NCBI GenBank assembly: GCA_963740395.1
Contig: CAVUEP010000003.1
Location: forward strand, 1 to 22,377
DNA length: 22,377 bases
Direction: 5' to 3'
Origin: CADEEN01 sp963740395
GTDB taxonomy: Bacteria; Pseudomonadota; Gammaproteobacteria; Burkholderiales; Burkholderiaceae_C
Position numbers and translations under genes: made by a program. Of this stretch, positions 16,273 to 22,377 are shown piece by piece. The notes under the pieces were generated by a model that saw only the letters and a program-made list of their open reading frames with translations, had not been told where the DNA came from and made no database searches. Position 1 is the first letter of the stretch. Each line of letters starts with the position of its first letter.

Positions 16273-17441
16273 CGGCTCAGCAGCCGCATTGCACCTTCGA
16301 GGCCGGCCAGCGTCAGCGGGAACATGCGCTGGTTCATCAGCTGACCGACGATCGAGATGCTTTGCCGGTACTGCCATACACCCTGCGGCTCGGGGTTGAT
16401 CCAGGCGAACTTGGGGAAGGCGTTGGTGAGCCGCTGCAGCCACTCGGCGCCGGGCTCTTCGTTGTTGTATTCGACGCTGCCGCCGGGTTGCAGGATTTCA
16501 TAGGGGCTCATTGTCGCGTCGCCGACAAAGATCAGCTTGTAGTCGCGGTTGTACTTGCGGATCAGGTCCCAGGTGGCGAACTTCTCGCTGAAGCGGCGAC
16601 GGTTGTTCTTCCACATGAAGTCGTAGACGCAGTTGTGGAAGTAATAGAACTCAAGGTGCTTGAATTCGGTCTTGGCGGCGCTGAATAGTTCCTCGACCCG
16701 GTGCACATGCTCGTCCATCGTGCCGCCGACATCCATCAGCAGCAGGACCTTGGCCTTGTTGTGGCGCTCGGGCACCATCTTGATGTCGAGCATGCCGGCA
16801 TTGGCCGCCGTGCTGTGGATCGTGTCGTCGAGATCGAGTTCGAGGTCGCTGCCGTCGCGGGCAAAACGGCGCAGCCGGCGCAGCGCCACCTTGATGTTGC
16901 GCGTGCCGAGTTCCTTGGTGTCGTCGTAATCCTTGTAGGCGCGCTGGTCCCAGACCTTGACCGCGCTCTTGTTGCGCCCGCCGGCCTGGCCGATGCGGAT
17001 GCCCTGCGGGTTGACGCCGTAGGCACCGAAGGGGCTGGTGCCGCCGGTGCCGATCATCTTGCTGCCGCCCTCGTGGCGCTCCTTCTGTTCCTCGAAGCGC
17101 TTCTTGAGCGTTTCCATCAACTCGTCCCAGCCCATCTTCTCGATCGCCGCCTTCTCTTCAGGCGAGAGCTCGAGCTCGAAGGTCTTGCGCAACCAGTCCA
17201 GCGGCACGTCCTGCGTGAAGTCGGTACGCAGGGCAATGCCCTTGAAGTAGGCCGAGAAGGCGCGGTCGTACTTGTCGAACAGGGCCTCGTCCTTGACCAG
17301 CGTGGTGCGGGCGAGGAAGTAGAAGTCGTCGACCGACTCGCCGATCACGCCGGCCTTCAGCGCTTCGAGCAGCGTCAGGTATTCGCGCACCGACACCGGC
17401 AGCTTGGCTGCGCGCAGGGTGTAGAAGAACTCGATCAGCAT
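16269..17441 (-). CDS. VWA-domain protein, CoxE-like
   Basis: A 390-residue cytoplasmic protein with a C-terminal von Willebrand factor A domain (about 230-390) and a long charged N-terminal region. The metal-site motif reads DVGGTMD (Asp237, Gly239, Thr241), a variant of DxSxS. The set of MoxR AAA ATPase plus VWA protein is a common bacterial pair thought to act as a chaperone system for metal insertion or complex assembly. Here the MoxR gene is two genes upstream. The start at 17441 (MLIEFFYTLR) is chosen because upstream in-frame sequence looks non-coding and runs through the GNAT gene. It lies 23 bp after the GNAT stop and overlaps tamA by ATGA. No separate CoxL/M-type target is present. 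Confidence 0.87.
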   Translation of the reverse strand: MLIEFFYTLRAAKLPVSVREYLTLLEALKAGVIGESVDDFYFLARTTLVKDEALFDKYDRAFSAYFKGIALRTDFTQDVPLDWLRKTFELELSPEEKAAIEKMGWDELMETLKKRFEEQKERHEGGSKMIGTGGTSPFGAYGVNPQGIRIGQAGGRNKSAVKVWDQRAYKDYDDTKELGTRNIKVALRRLRRFARDGSDLELDLDDTIHSTAANAGMLDIKMVPERHNKAKVLLLMDVGGTMDEHVHRVEELFSAAKTEFKHLEFYYFHNCVYDFMWKNNRRRFSEKFATWDLIRKYNRDYKLIFVGDATMSPYEILQPGGSVEYNNEEPGAEWLQRLTNAFPKFAWINPEPQGVWQYRQSISIVGQLMNQRMFPLTLAGLEGAMRLLSR

Positions 17442-17452
17442 GAACGGCACAG

Positions 17453-17464
17453 TTTGCGCGCAAA
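17453..17464. promoter_or_regulatory. Perfect 12-bp palindrome in the GNAT-VWA gap
   Basis: TTTGCGCGCAAA is a perfect palindrome. It fills half of the 23-bp gap between the GNAT stop (17465) and the VWA start (17441). It could be an operator or an RNA hairpin affecting the downstream half of the operon; no function can be assigned, and in GC-rich DNA it may be chance. Confidence 0.3.
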
Positions 17465-18061
17465 TCAGCGCGGACGCTGCAGCTGCCACTGCAGATTCGC
17501 CTTGATCGCTGGCCACTCGGCGGCGGTGATGCTGTAGACCGCGGTGTCGCGCAGGCTGCCATTGGCCGCGCGCTGGTGCGCGCGCAGGATGCCGTCGAGC
17601 TGCGCGCCCAGGCGCTCGATCGCGCGTCGGCTCTGCGAGTTCAGGCGGTGCGTGCGGAACTCGACGGCGATGCAGGCCAGGGCGTCGAAGGCCTGCGTCA
17701 GCAGCAGCAGCTTGCAGGCCGTGTTGAGGGGCGTGCGCTGAGCGCTTCGGGCGTACCAGGTGCTGCCGATCTCGACGCGCTGGTTCGTCGCGTCGATGTT
17801 CATGTAGGTCGTCATGCCGGCGATGCGGCCGTCGGCATCGAAGACGGTGAAGGGAAGCATCGATCCCTGCGCTTGCAGGCGCAGGCGCCGATCGATCTCG
17901 GCCGCCATGCCCTCGGGCGAGGGGATCGCGGTGTACCAGAGCTGCCACAACTCGCCGTCGCGCACCGCCTCGACCAGGCCGTCGTGGTGCTCGCGCGCCA
18001 GCGGTTTCAGTGCGGCGTGCTCGCCCGACAACTCAATCGGCGCAGGCCACATCGGAATCAC
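17465..18061 (-). CDS. GNAT-family N-acetyltransferase (RimJ/RimL-like)
   Basis: A 198-residue acetyl-CoA-dependent transferase. The core strands and loop are visible at MLPFTVFDADGRIAGMTTYMNI and VEIGSTWYARSAQRTPLN, followed by the family-typical VEFRTHRLNSQSRRAIERLGAQLDG, in which Asn and the RAIERLGA helix are hallmarks of RimJ/RimL-type enzymes. The GTG start at 18061 overlaps the moxR TGA (GTGA). An ATG three codons on (18052) is an alternative. It sits between moxR and the VWA gene, an unusual insertion between two partner genes. The substrate is unknown: a protein N-terminus, a ribosomal protein or a small amine. Confidence 0.84.
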   Translation of the reverse strand: MIPMWPAPIELSGEHAALKPLAREHHDGLVEAVRDGELWQLWYTAIPSPEGMAAEIDRRLRLQAQGSMLPFTVFDADGRIAGMTTYMNIDATNQRVEIGSTWYARSAQRTPLNTACKLLLLTQAFDALACIAVEFRTHRLNSQSRRAIERLGAQLDGILRAHQRAANGSLRDTAVYSITAAEWPAIKANLQWQLQRPR

Positions 18062-18912
18062 CTGTTGTGGCGTTGCATGAAGACGAGCTTCTCGAACAGC
18101 GTCACGTCCTGCTCGTTCTTCAGCAGCGCGCCCACCAGTGGCGGCACGGCGACCTTGTCGTCCTGGCTGTGCAGGGCCGCGGCCGGAATGTCCTCGGCCA
18201 CCAGCAGCTTGAGCCAGTCGAGCAACTCGGAGGTCGATGGCTTCTTCTTCAGCCCGGGCAGGTTGCGCACGTCGTAGAAGTTCTTCAATGCGGCAGCCAG
18301 CAACTCCTGCTTCAGGCCGGGGAAATGCACCTCGACGATGTCCTTCATCGTCTGCGCGTCGGGAAACTTGATGTAGTGGAAGAAGCAGCGCCGCAGGAAG
18401 GCGTCGGGCAGTTCCTTCTCGTTGTTGCTGGTGATGAAGACGACGGGTCGGTGCCGCGCCTTGACCAGCTCACGCGTCTCGTAGACGTAGAACTCCATGC
18501 GGTCGAGTTCGCGCAGCAGGTCGTTCGGAAACTCGATGTCGGCCTTGTCGATCTCGTCGATCAGCAGGGCCACCGGTTGTTCGGCCGTGAAGGCCTGCCA
18601 GAGGATGCCGCGGATGATGTAGTTGCGGATGTCGCGCACGCGCGCGGCGTTGTCGGCGTCGGCGATCTGGCTGTCGCGCAGGCGGCTGACCGCATCGTAT
18701 TCGTACAGACCCTGCTGCGCCTTGGTCGTGCTCTTGATGTGCCACTGCAGCAGCGGCAACTTCAGTGCCGTCGCAACTTCCTCGGCCAGCATCGTCTTGC
18801 CGGTGCCCGGCTCGCCCTTGACCAGTAGGGGGCGTTGCAGGGTGATGGCGGCGTTGACGGCCAGCATCAGGTCTTGGGTGGCGACGTACTGGTCGGAGCC
18901 TTCGAATTTCAT
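18058..18912 (-). CDS. MoxR-family AAA ATPase
   Basis: A 284-residue ATPase expected to form a hexameric ring and remodel or assemble protein complexes together with a VWA partner. Motifs are Walker A GEPGTGKT (33-40), Walker B LLIDE (116-120), sensor 1 TSNN (161-164) and an RR finger (174-175). The start at 18912 gives MKFEGSDQYV, a normal beginning for the family. It is the first gene of a minus-strand operon with the GNAT, VWA, TamA and TamB genes. A TATACT hexamer at 18961-18956 on the minus strand could be its -10 element. It is divergent from the cytochrome c gene at 19012. Confidence 0.9.
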   Translation of the reverse strand: MKFEGSDQYVATQDLMLAVNAAITLQRPLLVKGEPGTGKTMLAEEVATALKLPLLQWHIKSTTKAQQGLYEYDAVSRLRDSQIADADNAARVRDIRNYIIRGILWQAFTAEQPVALLIDEIDKADIEFPNDLLRELDRMEFYVYETRELVKARHRPVVFITSNNEKELPDAFLRRCFFHYIKFPDAQTMKDIVEVHFPGLKQELLAAALKNFYDVRNLPGLKKKPSTSELLDWLKLLVAEDIPAAALHSQDDKVAVPPLVGALLKNEQDVTLFEKLVFMQRHNR

Positions 18913-18972
18913 GGCGTGGGGCGGGTCCGGGAAGGCATTTGCAGAGGTGCGGATCAGTATAAGTGGCCCCCC

Positions 18973-18978
18973 TATAAT
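18973..18978 (+). promoter_or_regulatory. TATAAT -10 element before the cytochrome c gene
   Basis: A perfect TATAAT lies 34 bp before the ATG at 19012, in an AT-richer pocket of a GC-rich spacer. Transcription would start at about 18985, leaving a leader of about 27 nt. No good -35 hexamer is seen at a 16-18 bp distance. The spacer 18913-19011 also has TATACT in the other direction for moxR, so both genes are probably read from it. Confidence 0.5.
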
Positions 18979-19011
18979 CCTCCGCTGATCTGAATGCCAC
19001 CACTTCTGTCC

Positions 19012-19672
19012 ATGACCAAAGCGCTACTCCTCTCGATGCTGCTGGCCCTCGCGGGCGTGACTCCCAACGCCTACGCGCAGGCCGCCAAGCCGGCGGCTGC
19101 CGCGGGCGAAGCCAAGGTGGCGATGTGCATCGGATGCCATGGAATCAAGGGCTACCAGGCCAGTTTTCCCGAGATCCACAAGGTGCCGATGATCTCGGGC
19201 CAGGGTGGCAAGTACATCGCCGCCGCGCTCGAGGCCTACAAGAAGGGCGAGCGCAAGCACCCGACGATGCGTGCCATTGCCAGCTCGCATGACCGAGCAG
19301 GACATCGCCGACGTGGCGGCCTACTACGAGCAGCATGGCAAGGACGGCGTCGCGCTGCCCGAGCAGCCGGCTGCGGCTGCGCCCGATGTGGCCGCCCTGC
19401 TGACCAAGGGCGCGTGCGCCTCGTGCCATGGCGCCAATTACAGCAAGCCGATCGACGCCAGTTACCCCAAGCTGGCCGGGCAGCATGCCGACTTCCTGTA
19501 TGTGGCACTGAAGGCCTACAAGACCGAGGGCAACCCGCAGGTGGGCCGCGGCAACGCGATCATGGGCGGGATGGTCAAGCAATACAGCAATGTCGAGCTC
19601 AAGGCCATCGCCAACTACCTGGCGTCGCTGCCGACCGAGCTGCACACGGTGCCGCAATCCAAGTTCCGCTGA
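19012..19672 (+). CDS. Periplasmic diheme cytochrome c (cytochrome c4/c553-like; one apparent frameshift)
   Basis: A soluble periplasmic electron carrier with two heme sites. The signal peptide MTKALLLSMLLALAG...AYAQA leads to heme motif 1 CIGCH (Cys39, Cys42, His43). Heme motif 2 CASCH lies in the second half, near 19420-19432. Candidate axial methionines are in HPTMRAIASS and GNAIMGGMV. The two halves lie in different frames: the break is at 19281-19291, where TCG-C-ATG has one extra base, probably C19288. Removing it joins MRAIASS to MTEQDIADVAAYY. The span of 661 nt equals 660 plus 1, giving about 219 residues. ATG 19012 is preferred over 18994 for its cleaner signal peptide. It is divergent from moxR and convergent with cueR, with a terminator between. 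Confidence 0.87.
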
Positions 19673-19688
19673 ACTGAACCGGCGCAGC

Positions 19689-19714
19689 AAGGGCCGCCTG
19701 AGGGCGGCCTTTTT
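19689..19714 (+). terminator. Intrinsic terminator after the cytochrome c gene
   Basis: A stem GGCCGCC (19692-19698), loop TGAG (19699-19702) and stem GGCGGCC (19703-19709) are followed by five T residues (19710-19714). Flanking AAG pairs with the first T residues to lengthen the stem. It ends on the last codon of cueR, which comes from the opposite direction. The minus-strand side has only a short T run, so it mainly stops cytochrome transcripts. Confidence 0.85.
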
Positions 19715-20118
19715 CATGCCTGTGGTGATGCGTCGCCGGCCAGATCCTCCAGGATCGGGCAGTCCGGCCGCTCGTCGCCGTGGCAGTGATGGGCCAGGTG
19801 CTGCAGCGTTCGCTGCATGCTCTGCAGCGCGGCGATGCGTTGCCCGAGGTCGACCACATGGCGTTGCGCGATGCGCTTGACCTGCGCACTGGCGCGCTTC
19901 TTGTCGCGCCAGAGTTGCAGCAGCGCGCCGATTTCGCGGGTGTCGAAGCCGAGGTCGCGCGCACGGCGGATGAAGCGCAGCGTGTGCACCGTGGCGTCGC
20001 CGTACTGGCGGTAGCCCGCCGCGGTGCGGGTCACGCCGGGCACCAGGCCGAGGGCCTCGTAGTGGCGAATCATCTTGGCCGAGACGCCGCTCTGCACCGA
20101 GGCCTGACCGATGTTCAT
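19714..20118 (-). CDS. cueR: CueR, MerR-family copper-responsive activator
   Basis: A 134-residue Cu(I) sensor. The MerR helix-turn-helix is at about 1-40 (MNIGQASVQSGVSAKMIRHYE), with a coiled dimer helix after it. Ser77 and the metal-loop cysteines Cys112 and Cys120, separated by seven residues (CHGDERPDC), fall at the same positions as in E. coli CueR. Ser77 is the residue that separates monovalent Cu/Ag/Au sensors from divalent-metal MerR proteins. The ATG at 20118 overlaps the copA TGA (ATGA), so it is the last gene of a copA-cueR unit and controls its own synthesis if it activates the copA promoter. That promoter lies beyond the right edge. An upstream in-frame start at 20196 lies inside copA and lacks family sequence. 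Confidence 0.93.
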   Translation of the reverse strand: MNIGQASVQSGVSAKMIRHYEALGLVPGVTRTAAGYRQYGDATVHTLRFIRRARDLGFDTREIGALLQLWRDKKRASAQVKRIAQRHVVDLGQRIAALQSMQRTLQHLAHHCHGDERPDCPILEDLAGDASPQA

Positions 20119-22377
20119 CGCGCGAGGGCCGCCGGGATGGCGGCTGGGTCGGGCGTGGCAGCGGGCGCGTTGCGCATGCCCTGCGGCGGCCGCCAACGCC
20201 GCAGCAGCAGCGCATTGCCGACCACGCTGACGCTGGAAAGCGCCATGGCCGCGCCGGCGATCACGGGGCTGAGCACACCGAGGGCGGCCAAGGGGATGCC
20301 GATGACGTTGTAGAAGAAGGCCCAGAACAGGTTCTGCCAGATCTTGGCCGTGACCGCACGCGACAACGCGACGGCCTCGACGACCAAGGTCACGTCGCCG
20401 CGCATCAAGGTCAGTCCGGCGGTTTCCATCGCCACGTCGGTCCCGGTGGCCATGGCCAGGCCGACATCGGCCGCCGCCAGCGCCGGTGCGTCGTTGATGC
20501 CATCGCCGACCATCGCCACCTTGGCCCCCGCCGGCAAACCTTCGCGCAACGCGGCCACCACGTCGGCCTTGTCACCGGGCAAGACCTCGGCGCGCACATC
20601 GCTGATGCCCAGGCGCCGGGCCACGGCTTGTGCCGCGCCGCGGTTGTCGCCGCTGACCAGCACCGTGCGCACGCCCAGGGCGTGCAGCGCGGCAATCGCG
20701 GCAGCGGCGTTGGCCTTGGGGGTGTCACCGAAGGCCAGCAGTCCCAGCAGCCGGGGCGCCGCAACGCCATCGCTCTCGGCCAGCCACGAGACGCTGTTGC
20801 CATCAGTCTGCAACGCGGTGGCGCGCGCGGCAAGGTCGGGCGCAATCGTCACGCCCAGTTCGCTCATCCAGCGTCCACTGCCCAGTTGCAGCAGGCGCCC
20901 CGCCACGCGGCCCTGGACGCCGCGCCCGGCGACGGCTCGCAACTCGTCAGCCACCGCGGCGTGCAGACCCGCCGCCGTCGCGGCCTGGGTCACGGCATGG
21001 GCCAGCGGATGCTCGCTGCCGGCCTGCACGGCCGCCGCGTCACGCAACAGGGCGGTCGCGTCGGTGCCGGCGACGGCAACATGTGCCACCAAGCGGGGCT
21101 TGCCCTCGGTCAGCGTGCCTGTCTTGTCGAAGGCCACGACGCGCACCTGGCGCATCGACTCCAGGGCCTGGGCGTCGCGCACCAGGATGCCGCGTTGCGC
21201 GGCCAGTCCGGTGCCGACCATCAGCGTGGCCGGCGTGGCCAGGCCGAGCGCGCAAGGGCAGGCGATGACGAGCACCGAGACCGCATTGACGATGGCCACG
21301 GTCCAGTCGCCCTGGGTCCAACCCCAGCCGAGCAGCGTCACGAGCGCCACGGCCACCACCACCGGCACGAAGACTGCGCTGACGCGGTCGACGGTCTGCT
21401 GGATCGGTGCCTTCTTGGCCTGCGCCGACTCGACCATGCGCACGATGCGCGACAACGTGGTCTCGGCGCCGATCGCGGTGGTGCGCAGCACGACGCGGCC
21501 TTCGCCGTTGACGGCGCCGCCCGTCACGCGCTCGCCGGGTTCGCGCGCGACGGGCAGGCTCTCGCCGGTGAGCATCGACTCGTCGAAGTGGCTGCAGTCC
21601 CTCGATCAGTTCGCCATCGACAGGCACGCGCTCACCCGGGCGGACGATGACTTCGTCGCCGACCCGCACCTCGGCCAGCGGCACGCTCGATTCAGTGCCG
21701 TCGCGGCGCACGGTGGCATGGTCGGGCCGCAGGGCACGCAGCGCCTCGAGCGCATCCAGGGTGCGCCGCTTGGCGCGCGCTTCGAGCCACTTGCCGAACA
21801 GCACCAGCGTGATCACGACCGCCGCGCTCTCGAAGTACAGGTGCGGCATGCCGCCCGCGTCTTGCGACCACAGGTACAGGCTCAGCCCGTAGGCCGCGCT
21901 GGTGCCCAGCGCGACCAGCAGGTCCATGTTGCCGCTGCCCGCGCGCAGCGCCTTCCAGCCGGCGCGGTAGAAGCGTGCACCGAGCCAGACCTGCACCGGC
22001 GTGGCAAGCACGAATTGCAACCAGGCCGGCAGCATCCAATGCGCGCCGAACATGTCGCCCAGCATCGGCACGGTCAGCGGCGCACTCAGCAGCGCGGCCA
22101 GTGCCACGCGCCAGCCGGCGTCGTGGCGCGTGCGCGGCGCGGCCACGGCGGCGCCATCGTCGGCCAGCGCGCGCGCCTCGTAACCGGCGTTCTGAACCGC
22201 GGCCCGCAGGGCGCTGGGCAGCGCCGTGCCGGGCTGGTCCGCGGCCACGACATGGGCCTGCGAAGTCGCCAGGTTGACGCTGGCGGAAAGGACCCCGGGC
22301 ACCGCCAACAGCGCCTTCTCGACGCGGCCGACACAGGAGGCGCAGGTCATGCCGTCGAAAGGATCAGTTTCAAGCTT
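20115..22377 (-). CDS. copA: Copper-exporting P1B-type ATPase CopA (partial at edge; one apparent frameshift)
   Basis: An inner-membrane Cu(I) efflux pump. The N-terminal heavy-metal domain has GMTCASC, with the CxxC site. Transmembrane helices follow, then the actuator-domain motif TGES, the CPC metal-site helix in IACPCALGLATPATL, the phosphorylation motif DKTGTLTEG, SEHPLAHAV and the hinge GDGINDAPAL. The frame breaks at 21588-21603: after GELIEG, the conserved HFDESMLTGESLPV continues one base out of phase. One extra base explains it. The reading frame is open to the window edge, with nine codons before the Met of GMTC and no start chosen, so the N-terminus probably lies outside. CPC and the neighbouring cueR support copper, with silver as a side substrate. 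Confidence 0.92.

Noticed and set aside
14362..16344. 660-codon plus-strand frame opposite tamA
   Set aside because: TamA has barrel motifs and a terminal Phe on the other strand. This frame shows none and spans gene boundaries.
17341..17380. CTTCAG inside the VWA gene as another regulator box
   Set aside because: A single hexamer within a coding region, with no second copy 11 bp away.
22372..22377. HindIII site AAGCTT at the extreme right end
   Set aside because: It might mark a clone end, but a six-base site at a window edge can be chance, and copA reads through it without a stop.

Overview
The window looks like chromosomal DNA of a GC-rich betaproteobacterium, most likely a member of the Burkholderiales. 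The grounds are strong GC bias at third codon positions, a TamA/TamB pair beside a MoxR/VWA pair, a persulfide dioxygenase-rhodanese fusion, and a copA-cueR unit. No database search was possible, so the genus is left open. I see no insertion sequence, integrase, phage gene or CRISPR array.

Layout, left to right. (1) 26-2864: a divergent iron-type ABC transporter, with the ATPase on the minus strand and a fused two-domain permease on the plus strand, separated by a short spacer holding a 19-bp Fur-box-like palindrome. (2) 2899-2973: tRNA-Arg(CCT), minus strand. (3) 3059-4138: a persulfide dioxygenase fused to rhodanese. (4) 4177-9091: an envelope-stress module. It has a PmrAB/QseBC-like two-component pair and a small secreted protein on the minus strand, facing eptA (lipid A phosphoethanolamine transferase) and a PAP2 lipid phosphatase on the plus strand. 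Hexamers CTTCAG/CTTCAT at an exact 11-bp step occur four times before eptA and twice before the small secreted protein, so both genes look like targets of the response regulator. (5) 9058-18912: a long minus-strand run with an HDOD protein at its end: moxR, a GNAT acetyltransferase, a VWA/CoxE-like gene, tamA and tamB. The first five are overlapping or nearly touching. (6) 19012-19672: a diheme cytochrome c, divergent from moxR, with a TATAAT box. (7) 19714-22377: cueR and copA on the minus strand. copA runs off the right edge.

Three genes (tamB, the cytochrome c and copA) each carry one apparent single-base frameshift. In every case removing one base restores the conserved protein. Three such lesions in conserved genes within 22 kb fit sequencing or assembly error better than true decay, and I annotate each as one gene.

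The best candidates for something undescribed are the repeat-box regulon, which pulls an unrecognised 117-residue secreted protein into a lipid A modification circuit, and the coupled MoxR-GNAT-VWA-TamA-TamB cluster. The latter suggests a link between an AAA/VWA chaperone pair and outer-membrane assembly.
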